Shown: piece by piece, positions 40,501-46,978 of the stretch
Position numbering within the stretch: the first letter of the stretch is position 1
How the letters are laid out: each line of letters starts with the position of its first letter
Source of the DNA: Hallerella sp963629575
GTDB taxonomy: Bacteria; Fibrobacterota; Fibrobacteria; Fibrobacterales; Fibrobacteraceae
DNA: 64,000 bases
Direction of reading: 5' to 3'
Assembly (NCBI GenBank): GCA_963629575.1
Contig: CAVGIM010000003.1
Coordinates: 27,013-91,012 of the forward strand
The notes under the pieces: model-generated
The model's input: the letters and a program-made list of their open reading frames with translations, nothing else
The model's database searches: none
What the model was told of the DNA's origin: nothing
Translations under genes and position numbers: made by a program

Positions 40501-41517
40501 AGTGTCGGCTGGGTGGTCAGAAGCAATGTCAATGTCGCTTCGGGCCTGACTAGTATCGGTTCGAATGTTCCCGCGGCGACGCTCTACACCTACTACGATA
40601 TTTTTGGCAATACCTTTGTCGCGAGCCAGACGATTGCGATTGCGGACAAGATGGCTCCGGTCGTCACGGCGGCTTCGCTCCGTTACGGAGATTCCCGCGA
40701 CACGCTGACGGTTTCGTTCTCCGAGCCTGTCGATTATTCTTCGCTTGTCGGAAACGATCTCTTTGCCTATATCCATGGAAGCGATACGATAGACCTTCGG
40801 CCTTCCCGGATGCTCTGGGCGGCAGACGGCAAGTCGGTGCGTCTTGTGCTTCGCGAATCGACTGACGGCATCGTGCCCGGGGATTCCCTCCTGGTCGTTC
40901 GTGGCGCAAAGTCTTCCATTGCGGACCTCTATGGCAACAAGACGGTGGAAAACGCCTCTCCGGTGGTTATCGGCGGGCTTCTCGGAAAGCTGGTGGAGTC
41001 CGTCAACATGGGTTCCTACGATCCGGAAAAGTACATCACCAGTACGCTGAATTCGGTTTCCATTTCGTATGTGCCAAGCAAGACGCGAACCTCGGACCTG
41101 CGCGACGAAGGAACGCTCGGCCACTTGATTTCTCTCGGCGAACGGTTTGTTCCCCAGCTTATCGACGGCGCGAAGCTCGATGCGGATGGAAACTACGACG
41201 CGTCGCTTCTCGACAGCATCGATCCGGGCGATGTCTTCGTGAATTTCAGCGTGAGCTACTTTGACAATCTGGGACAGTACGTGACGGACACGACATTCAA
41301 CATCCCGTGCAACAGCGCGGCGTTTGGAGCAGGGAGAAACTGCCTCACGACGGACAAGAAGGTGTTTGTCAACTGGAACTACAAGGACCATACGGGTCGT
41401 CTGGTCGGTTCGGGCGTGTACATTGTCGAATTCAAGCTGGTCGTTCGCTACAAGCAGAAGAAGGTCCAGGAAGAAATGCGCGACAAATGGGGCGTTCGCC
41501 GTAAAAAGAGCAAGTAA
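37522..41517 (+). CDS. Giant secreted protein: beta-propeller, Ser/Gly-rich linker, Ig-like repeats
   Basis: The 1331-residue protein has a signal peptide (1-24, ending SVHA), a propeller-like N-terminal half (about 25-385) with NHL/SMP-30-like blades such as IVHHPDGDLLVAGQDYNEIY, a very Ser/Gly-rich linker (about 390-535), and a C-terminal half of repeated Ig-like domains that contain EYYDMDGDGQLDSIAVKFS and similar calcium-site-like D-x-D-G-D segments. The end, NWNYKDHTGRLVGSGVYIVE, parallels the end of its neighbour. GGAGGA precedes the ATG, 18 bases after the upstream stop, so the two genes form an operon. It is likely a cell-surface protein; linkers of this type are used in Fibrobacter secreted proteins. 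Confidence 0.75.
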   Translation: MKKIRQVIFALGLAPLLSVSVHAEEPTINKPYNPATGVWIQQVGDLYPSASTKETVYYTRYSQQQSAKALDYYYDGNGYLKLSNKRLLCRTRGADGIVHHPDGDLLVAGQDYNEIYKVNMNATDTLASKCVTKTVSSGYSASTFHLMMNPDNSVLWSAGIPGNLILYKTDSTTSDRLSLIRRVNVSGSVSNITTLLWDNSGQAFYTRSSNLGTISRNSSSNAQFGIITDTVCNVNTKPCPAQNITGLKTKTLIDSLKGAHGASFDEYSNTILLFGDSHIVQIDPKTRKVIADVDLRKYLFPDSLMTGSYSSNGAETSGYAIRGSYEIRWLLDQGTADHKGHIFVASNSGHLIFLDYTSNPNKLIDNNILLHVQWIDNYLDDLAPIAGAGSNRNSASTNSGTLISSNSRSSSSANVFHESSSSAKSSSSIGGAGSKSSSSGGSSLSSSSQAGGISSSSNGGGSGASSSSTGGDVPGLSSGAGNSSGSDGAGSSSSNGGEGGISSSAGGENPGSSSDSGNSSSSVKGGGDEWIPPWITDSTVYEGFDEDGSENQDGSDLYPTNDKRDKGDTLIIGGSKLIPIPADSSVSGKIVINGNTYVTGGGSQSTDLPSYGSDSIPANGRESVSVGDVIEITLDADKIRDYFGDADSLYISGSAGLVFKDPSNTDAPASNVSIGVTGQDQSFWVTADTTVLVGSIYITDKDGHLIIFDGINFYDPIPKAEIAYIQDADDDGLLDSLEVILSDTIPAGFSATGLAVVVNGDTLSLSGALTVSGSRIYASAAELGLSGEKFPDNARIIVTYTNDETGANYNRSTNLLLLGSHVIKQAYAIRNKTGRDSLFVEFNIDVIPADLGSPEMVVWLNAMGFDLDAVKIYLPTKNLIILVGDSLGLNGRTDFVTLAPGASFHNLSYIATSEYERQVPVTVTDRYPAAEVVEYYDMDGDGQLDSIAVKFSSKVTAEDVENFYFSFPWYSSRGLLIELQAQPRDLILSADGKSVGWVVRSNVNVASGLTSIGSNVPAATLYTYYDIFGNTFVASQTIAIADKMAPVVTAASLRYGDSRDTLTVSFSEPVDYSSLVGNDLFAYIHGSDTIDLRPSRMLWAADGKSVRLVLRESTDGIVPGDSLLVVRGAKSSIADLYGNKTVENASPVVIGGLLGKLVESVNMGSYDPEKYITSTLNSVSISYVPSKTRTSDLRDEGTLGHLISLGERFVPQLIDGAKLDADGNYDASLLDSIDPGDVFVNFSVSYFDNLGQYVTDTTFNIPCNSAAFGAGRNCLTTDKKVFVNWNYKDHTGRLVGSGVYIVEFKLVVRYKQKKVQEEMRDKWGVRRKKSK
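38692..39114 (+). repeat. Low-complexity coding tract encoding the Ser/Gly-rich linker
   Basis: DNA here repeats TCTTCGAGTTCC- and GGCGGC-like units that encode Ser runs broken by Gly, Ala and Glu. It is internal to the giant secreted-protein gene. Units are imperfect, so this is translated linker rather than a microsatellite, but it is a likely site of length variation. Confidence 0.7.
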
Positions 41518-41533
41518 CGGTTCCAGTCTTTCC

Positions 41534-41539
41534 TATATT
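41534..41539 (+). promoter_or_regulatory. Putative -10 box (TATATT) of the GGGP-synthase homologue
   Basis: TATATT ends 6 nt before the ATG at 41546, so a transcript would begin at about the start codon. No Shine-Dalgarno sequence fits. Confidence 0.45.
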
Positions 41540-41545
41540 TTCGCC

Positions 41546-42304
41546 ATGCTTAAAATAGGTAAGATCGAGACTGCCTTGAATGAGTCTATCGAAAAGCGCG
41601 GCGCCCTCTTCGCCGTGCTGCTCGATCCCGACACATCGGACGACCGGTCGCTTCTCGGAGCGGGAACGCTCGCTGCCGAGAACGGAGCGGACGTGCTTCT
41701 TGTCGGCGGCTCGTTCATGGGGAACTTCAAGCTCCCTTCCCAGGTCATGGCCTTGAAGAAGGAAGTCCCGCTTCCTGTAATCCTCTTTCCGGGCGGAGCT
41801 TCCCAGGTCGTTCCCGGATTTGACGCGATTCTTTTCACGACGCTTGTGACGGGTCGCAACCCGAACTACCTGATCGACGAACAGGTCCGTGGCGGCGTCC
41901 TGGTGAGGTCACTCGGTATCGAAGCGATTCCGACCGCTTACGAGCTCATCGGGAGCGGAAAGCGCACCGCCGTGGAATATATCAGCAACACGACGCCTGT
42001 TCCGTCGAACAAGCCGAAGCTCTCGATGGTACATTCCATTGCCGCGGAACTGATGGGCATGCGCTATGTCTATCTCGAAGCGGGATCCGGTGCCGAGACG
42101 CCTGTTCCGGTAGAGCATATCGCCTATACGCGAAAGGCGACACAGATGACTATCATCACGGGCGGCGGAATTCGGGAACCCGAAGCCGCTTCGGTACGGG
42201 TCTCTGCCGGAGCGCAGATTATCGTGACGGGAACGCTCTGGGAAAAGGTAAAGGACCCGGCGCTGCTCCGCGAGTTTGCTGCCGCTATCCACGTGAAGGG
42301 ATAG
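41546..42304 (+). CDS. Geranylgeranylglyceryl/heptaprenylglyceryl phosphate synthase family protein (PcrB/GGGPS)
   Basis: The 252-residue TIM-barrel protein begins KIGKIETALNESIEKRGALF and carries FAVLLDPDTSDDRS, LVGGSFMGNFKLPSQVM, LPVILFPGGASQVVPGFDAIL with the glycerol-phosphate pocket, SLGIEAIPTAYELIGSGKRTAV, YVYLEAGSGAETPVP and IITGGGIREPEAA phosphate-binding turns. This is the GGGPS/PcrB family, which links a polyprenyl diphosphate to sn-glycerol-1-phosphate as the first step of archaeal-type ether lipids. The long group II-type insert and its presence in Gram-negative FCB bacteria are known; the chain length and the presence of an sn-glycerol-1-phosphate source are not shown here. The ATG at 41546 fits the family. 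Confidence 0.87.
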   Translation: MLKIGKIETALNESIEKRGALFAVLLDPDTSDDRSLLGAGTLAAENGADVLLVGGSFMGNFKLPSQVMALKKEVPLPVILFPGGASQVVPGFDAILFTTLVTGRNPNYLIDEQVRGGVLVRSLGIEAIPTAYELIGSGKRTAVEYISNTTPVPSNKPKLSMVHSIAAELMGMRYVYLEAGSGAETPVPVEHIAYTRKATQMTIITGGGIREPEAASVRVSAGAQIIVTGTLWEKVKDPALLREFAAAIHVKG

Positions 42305-42532
42305 TTTCTTTTCGCCTTTCAGATTCCATCCTTGAACGGAATCCGGATTTCCTGGATATCGTCAGAAGTCCAGACGCAAAGTTGGGGAACACACTTCGCG
42401 CTTCACCCTCAAACTGCTGACTCCTTTTTCTCTTCGTTGACAGATACCGGGCGAAAATTTTTCAGGTGGCCTGACGCTTTTCTTCATTAATGTGTATTTT
42501 TTCCATGAATGGCTTCTTTTTGGAGATTTTTT
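42305..42532. other. 228-base intergenic region between GGGPS homologue and small membrane gene
   Basis: I see no gene here. It holds a weak hairpin (GATTCC...GGAATC near 42321-42342), a TTGACA at 42437 without a well-spaced -10, and a TATTTT at 42495 that lies 8 nt before an ATG at 42509. Confidence 0.5.
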
Positions 42533-42769
42533 ATGGACAAGAAAGTTGGAATGACATACGCGCTTCGGATTCTGGGTGTCCTGCTCGTTCTGATGTACTT
42601 TTTCGGGCATCCGCTGCTCAACTGGATCTTCCCGGGATTTCCCTTCTCCTCCCTCAACTATTTCTTCTATGCGGGGCTGCTAGTCTATCTGGTCGGAGCC
42701 GTACTCTATTACGTTTTCAATCGCAAGACCCTGAAAAAGATTGCAAAGGGCGAAGAGGACGAAAAATGA
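42533..42769 (+). CDS. Small two-helix membrane protein, first gene of the ABC exporter operon
   Basis: The 78-residue product has two hydrophobic segments (LRILGVLLVLMYFFG and YFFYAGLLVYLVGAVLYYVF) and a charged C-terminus KKIAKGEEDEK. The ATG at 42533 has GGAG 7 bases upstream. An ATG at 42509, 8 nt after a TATTTT box, would add 8 residues. Its stop overlaps the ABC ATPase start (ATGA). No family is recognised; it may be an exporter accessory. Confidence 0.72.
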   Translation: MDKKVGMTYALRILGVLLVLMYFFGHPLLNWIFPGFPFSSLNYFFYAGLLVYLVGAVLYYVFNRKTLKKIAKGEEDEK

Positions 42770-43680
42770 TCCAGGTCGAAAATCTCCAGAAGACCTATCG
42801 GACGGGATTTCTCTTGCGACCGAAAAAGGCGCTTTCGGGGGTGTCGTTTCATGTCCCGAAAGGCGTCGTCTATGGATTCATCGGTCCAAACGGCGCGGGA
42901 AAATCGACGACGATCAAGCTTTTGACAGGACTTCTCCGCAAGGATTCGGGAACGGTTCTTGTCGCCGGTCGAGACCCTTCGGACGTGGAAAGCCGTCGCC
43001 ATCTGGGATATTCGCCGGAACAGCCCTATTTTTACGACTATCTGACGGGGCGCGAGCTGATGCGCTTTTACGGAAGGCTTTGCGGACTTTCCGGCAGCCT
43101 TCTCGAAGAGCGCGTGGAATGGGCGCTTTCGCTCTTGAACGCGAACAAGGACTGGATAGACAGACGTCTTCGCACCTATTCGAAGGGAATGATGCAGCGC
43201 GTGGGAATCGCCCAGGCCATCCTTTCGAAGCCGGAGCTCCTTATCCTGGACGAACCGATGAGCGGGCTGGATCCCGTGGGCAGAAAGGATGTTCGCGAAG
43301 CGATTCTTTCGCTCAACCGGGAAGGCGTCACGGTCTTCTATTCGAGCCACTTGCTGTCGGATGTCGAAACGATCAGTCACCGCGTCGCGATGATTGTCGG
43401 CGGAAAAATCGTCCGCGAGGGAACGGTCGATGACTTTACGTCGAACGCTTCTGCGGAATACCACGTCCACGTTTCGGTGGATATTCCCGAACAGGATGTC
43501 CCCGAAGGCGTCAAGTCCCAGGGAACGACTCCGCGGGAATGGGTCTGCCGGGATTCGCTTGCGCGCGACAGGTTCCTGGATTTTTGTCTTCGGTCGGGGC
43601 TTCCCGTGGAATGCGTCGAACACAAGCGCCCAAGTCTCGAAGATGTCTTGACGGAGGAAATCGCTCGTGCAGAACATTAA
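42766..43680 (+). CDS. ABC-2 type exporter ATP-binding protein
   Basis: The 304-residue ATPase has Walker A GPNGAGKST, a Q-loop-like EQPYFYDYLTG, the signature YSKGMMQRVGIAQAI, Walker B LLILDEPMSGLDP and the H-loop YSSHLLSDVE. The C-terminal 75 residues, beyond the NBD, resemble the small regulatory tail of gliding/NosF-type or DrrA-like ATPases. It pairs with the permease encoded next and exports a lipid, polymer or drug. The GTG-starting permease overlaps its end by 14 bases. Confidence 0.93.
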   Translation: MIQVENLQKTYRTGFLLRPKKALSGVSFHVPKGVVYGFIGPNGAGKSTTIKLLTGLLRKDSGTVLVAGRDPSDVESRRHLGYSPEQPYFYDYLTGRELMRFYGRLCGLSGSLLEERVEWALSLLNANKDWIDRRLRTYSKGMMQRVGIAQAILSKPELLILDEPMSGLDPVGRKDVREAILSLNREGVTVFYSSHLLSDVETISHRVAMIVGGKIVREGTVDDFTSNASAEYHVHVSVDIPEQDVPEGVKSQGTTPREWVCRDSLARDRFLDFCLRSGLPVECVEHKRPSLEDVLTEEIARAEH

Positions 43681-44470
43681 AAATATCGGAATTATCGCGC
43701 TCAACACCTTCCGCGAATCGGTTCGAAACAAGATCCTCTACAATATCGTCTTTCTGGCGATAGCCCTCGCTTTCTTCAGCATCCTGCTCGGGGAATGGTC
43801 CGTCTTCGATCGCGCCCATGTGATAAAATCGACGACGCTCAGCATCATGTCCCTTTCGGGACTCCTGATTTCGGTCTTTGTCGGAATCGGCCTTGTCCAG
43901 AAGGAAATCCAGGGAAGGACTGTCCTGACGCTTCTTTCGAAGCCTATCAGCCGGGCTGTCTTCATCGTCGGGAAGTATCTGGGGCTCTTGGCCGTCGTTG
44001 CGGTCCATCTCGTTCTTCTCACGTCGGTCTATTACGCGATTCTCTTGTGGACGGAATCCGGTCCGACGCTTTCGCTGCTCTGGGCGGTCTTTCTGATTTT
44101 TTGGGAAATGGCGATTGTCGTCGCGGTCGCTCTCCTGTTTTCGACCTTTTCGACGCCGGTACTTTCTGCGCTTTTTACGATAGGCGTCTATATCGCCGGG
44201 AGGCTTTCGGACGAACTGATGGAACAAGTGCGCTTTGTCCGGCGGATGGGAGAGGTCGAAGGGACGGAAAGCGTCGTGATGGAAAAGGCGGCGGAAATCG
44301 TCCATGCCGTTTTCCCTGGCCTGTATCGCTATGATATCGCGGCGTATGTCGTGCACGGCATTGCGCTTCCTCCTCACTATGTCTTGTGGAACAGTCTGTA
44401 TGCGATAGGCTATATCGGAATTTTCCTTGCCGTTTCTAGCTGGTGGTTTAGTCGCAGGGATTTTGTATGA
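43667..44470 (+). CDS. ABC-2 type exporter permease
   Basis: The 267-residue protein has about six transmembrane segments: FLAIALAFFSILLG, LSGLLISVFVGIGL, YLGLLAVVAVHLVLLTSVYYAI, ALFLIFWEMAIVVAVALLF-like, and a last helix before the RRDFV tail. EIQGRTVLTLLSKPISRAVFIVGKYLG is the cytoplasmic coupling loop of NosY/ABC-2 permeases. The start is a GTG at 43667 with GGAGG upstream. A large cytoplasmic loop with MEKAAEIVHAVFPGLY precedes the last helix. Partner of the ATPase just upstream; the substrate is not known. Confidence 0.9.
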   Translation: MQNIKNIGIIALNTFRESVRNKILYNIVFLAIALAFFSILLGEWSVFDRAHVIKSTTLSIMSLSGLLISVFVGIGLVQKEIQGRTVLTLLSKPISRAVFIVGKYLGLLAVVAVHLVLLTSVYYAILLWTESGPTLSLLWAVFLIFWEMAIVVAVALLFSTFSTPVLSALFTIGVYIAGRLSDELMEQVRFVRRMGEVEGTESVVMEKAAEIVHAVFPGLYRYDIAAYVVHGIALPPHYVLWNSLYAIGYIGIFLAVSSWWFSRRDFV

Positions 44471-46062
44471 TGACAAGAAATCAGATCATGGCGAAGGTCC
44501 TCTTTTCGAACAACCTGGTCACGAAGGCGCAGATCCAGGAATTCTGGGGAAAAATGGACGAAACGCACGACTTGGGCCTGCTCCTGCTCGAAAAGGGAAT
44601 TCTCGACCAGACGACTTACGATGCGGTAGAATCCTATGTACGGGACCTGGAGGTCAAGCTATCCGCGGCGGAAAAGGAGAAGTCCTCGAATTCCTTCGAA
44701 CGTCCGGCTCCAAAAAGTTCGACGCCTGCCCAGGATGCAGCGCCGCTTGCCAAAACCGCGCCGCAGACAGAACCTTCCGAACCTCCGATAGCCCTGGAAG
44801 GAAACAATCCCTATGGCCAGGCGAACGCGACGAGCGTCCAGATAGAAAAGGTGGCCGGTCTCGAACAGACGAGCATTGCGCCGGTAGCCGCCTTCTTGCC
44901 GGAAGAATCTGACGGCGCTTCCGAACCGAACGAAGATTTGCCGGATCGCTTTGAAATCGAAAACGGGGAAGGAACGATCGAAATTCCGGAGAATCTTTCC
45001 GCAGAAAATTCTCTCTCGCAAATCATCGCCTTTGCCCGGAAACGCGAAGCGACGGATGTCTATCTTTCCGAAAAGTTTCCGATAGCGTTCCGCGTGTTTG
45101 GAAAACTGCTCTATGCGAACGATGCGCCTTGCGACGCGTCAAGGCTTTCCGAATTTCTTTCCGAAGCGAAAAGCGGTTTCGCGGACGGTTACGAACCCGT
45201 GGTGGGGGTGGATTTCAGCAAGTCCTTCGCCATCTCGGGAGCGGGACGGAATCGCTTGACGATTACGTGGAACGATACGGTTCCTTCGCTTTCGATTCGC
45301 CTGATTTCTTCGACTTCGGTCTCCATCGACAAGCTCTATCTGCCGCCGTTCTGCGCGGACTTTCTGAAGCTTTCGAGCGGTCTTGTGCTTATCGCCGGTT
45401 CTTCGGAAAGCGGTCGTTCGACGACGCTGGGCGCTTTTGGCGAAGCGATCCTGCACAGTCGGGACGTTCTTCTCGAAACGGTCGAAAAGCCTATCGAACG
45501 CATTCTCCAGAGTGAACGCGGGCTTGTTCTCCAAAAGGAGGTCGGGCTGCATGTGCGTTCCGGAAGCGAGGCTGTTCGGGACGCTGTACGGGCAGGAACG
45601 GATGTCCTTCTGTTTGACCATCTGGAATCTCTCGACGAACTTTGGGCGCTCCTTCGGGCCGCCTCTTCGGGTGTCCTGGTCTTTGCCGTCACCACGGGAA
45701 ACGATATCTACGGCCTGCTTTCCCGCCTGCTTTCCGAAGCCGGCGATGGGGAAGAGGCGCTCGCGGGTGCCTTGTCGAATGAATTGAAAGGTGTCGTGGT
45801 ACAACATTTGCTTCCCGTAATCGAGGGCCAAGGCTGGGTCCTTGCCGTGGAAGCCCTGAAGGTGACCGCTTCGGTCGTGGACATTGTCCGCCGAAGGGAT
45901 CTTTCCCTGTTGCCCCAGGCGATTGCGATGTCTAGGGACCAGGGACTTTCGCTCGACGATTCCTTGCAAAATCTGGTGGATTCGGGGTTCATCCGTGGAG
46001 AGGACGCTTGGCGGCGTTCTTTAAATCGTCGTCGCTTTGCCGCCTACCGCCCGAACAAATAG
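44467..46062 (+). CDS. PilT/GspE-like ATPase with altered Walker A (Lys to Arg)
   Basis: The 531-residue protein has an N-terminal MshEN/GspE-N-like segment (about 10-60, NLVTKAQIQEFW then LLLEKGIL), a polar linker rich in Pro/Glu/Ser (65-175), and a PilT-like core. The core starts SLSQIIAFARKREATDVYLSE, and its phosphate loop is AGSSESGRSTT, with Arg in place of the invariant Lys. The Walker B position is VLLFDHLESLDEL, where PilT has an Asp-Glu pair. These changes suggest weak or no ATPase activity. It overlaps the permease stop by ATGA and lies 10 bases before a second PilT-like gene with an intact P-loop, so the two could form a mixed hexamer. Confidence 0.75.
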   Translation: MMTRNQIMAKVLFSNNLVTKAQIQEFWGKMDETHDLGLLLLEKGILDQTTYDAVESYVRDLEVKLSAAEKEKSSNSFERPAPKSSTPAQDAAPLAKTAPQTEPSEPPIALEGNNPYGQANATSVQIEKVAGLEQTSIAPVAAFLPEESDGASEPNEDLPDRFEIENGEGTIEIPENLSAENSLSQIIAFARKREATDVYLSEKFPIAFRVFGKLLYANDAPCDASRLSEFLSEAKSGFADGYEPVVGVDFSKSFAISGAGRNRLTITWNDTVPSLSIRLISSTSVSIDKLYLPPFCADFLKLSSGLVLIAGSSESGRSTTLGAFGEAILHSRDVLLETVEKPIERILQSERGLVLQKEVGLHVRSGSEAVRDAVRAGTDVLLFDHLESLDELWALLRAASSGVLVFAVTTGNDIYGLLSRLLSEAGDGEEALAGALSNELKGVVVQHLLPVIEGQGWVLAVEALKVTASVVDIVRRRDLSLLPQAIAMSRDQGLSLDDSLQNLVDSGFIRGEDAWRRSLNRRRFAAYRPNK

Positions 46063-46072
46063 GAAATTCGAT

Positions 46073-46960
46073 ATGGCAAATTCTTTGGATAGCGTTCTGG
46101 AATACGCGCTGCAAGTCGGAGCGGTGGATTTGATTCTTGCCGAGGGATTTCGTCCCGCGCTTCGCATCGCGGGGTGCGTAAGGAACATTCCGAACGCGGA
46201 ACCGCTCGCTTTTGGCGATCTGGAAAGATTTTTAGGCCCACTAGTCGGGGAAAGTGGATCGTTCCGTGGCGGTCCTTGGGCGAAAACGGAATGGCGCGTG
46301 CGCTATTCCCGCGAAGCGTTCGGAAAGGCGGCCGTCTTGCGGCCTGTCGGGTTGGATTCGCCGGAACTTTCGGCGCTGGCTTTTCCCTTCGAGGCGATGA
46401 GCCTGCTTGGATCGGAATCCGGGCTTATCCTGTTTGCCGGTCCCATGATTTCGGGAAAGACAACGACCGCTTCCGCCTTTGTTTCGGAACTTTGTTCGCG
46501 TCGAACGCTCCGGGCGAGCTTTCTTGACATGCTTCCCGAATATCGGCTTCGGACGGGGGCATGCCTTGTGCAATGGAAACGTTCCAAGGTTTCCCAGAAA
46601 GACGAAATCTTGCAGGGCATTCGTTCGGGAACGGATTTGTTCTGGCTCGGGGATCTAGACGACTCCGCCCTGCTTCCGTCGCTTCGGGCTTCGGCTTCGG
46701 GGGCACTCGTCGTTTCTACGATTACCGCGGGATCTGTGCGCGACGTTCTCGCCTATCTATCCTCGGCGGAGCTTGGCGAAAGCAAGAAGCAGGTTCGCGC
46801 AATGCTTGCGGCAAACCTTCGGGCCGTCGTCTTTCAAAGGCTTGTCCTCTCTCGTGACGGAAAGTCCCTTGCCCCGGCGTGGGACGTCCTCTCTGTCGAT
46901 TCAAGTGTCGCGCAGCTGGTCGCTTCGGGCGAACTGGAAAAGATTTCCGCATTGCGCTAG
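46073..46960 (+). CDS. PilT-like ATPase with intact Walker A
   Basis: The 295-residue protein is a short PilT-type ATPase: DSVLEYALQVGAVDLILAEG (N-terminal PAS-like part), then ILFAGPMISGKTTTASAF as a proper P-loop, FLDMLPEYRL at the Asp-box, LFWLGDLDDSALLPSL at the Walker B position and GALVVSTITAGSVRDVL at the His-box position, where the usual His is absent. Length is shorter than PilT (about 345). Sequence order mirrors the upstream gene, so they are tandem paralogues. Neither pilus retraction genes nor pilins are visible in the window. The ATG at 46073 follows the previous stop by 10 bases. Confidence 0.75.
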   Translation: MANSLDSVLEYALQVGAVDLILAEGFRPALRIAGCVRNIPNAEPLAFGDLERFLGPLVGESGSFRGGPWAKTEWRVRYSREAFGKAAVLRPVGLDSPELSALAFPFEAMSLLGSESGLILFAGPMISGKTTTASAFVSELCSRRTLRASFLDMLPEYRLRTGACLVQWKRSKVSQKDEILQGIRSGTDLFWLGDLDDSALLPSLRASASGALVVSTITAGSVRDVLAYLSSAELGESKKQVRAMLAANLRAVVFQRLVLSRDGKSLAPAWDVLSVDSSVAQLVASGELEKISALR

Positions 46961-46978
46961 GTCTAGTTCGGAATCGCA

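Noticed and set aside
41324..41545. N-terminal extension of the GGGPS homologue
   Set aside because: It overlaps the end of the giant secreted-protein gene, and family members begin at the ATG at 41546.
42490..42765. N-terminal extension of the ABC ATPase
   Set aside because: It is the small membrane gene in another frame, and the ATP-binding domain starts at the ATGA junction.
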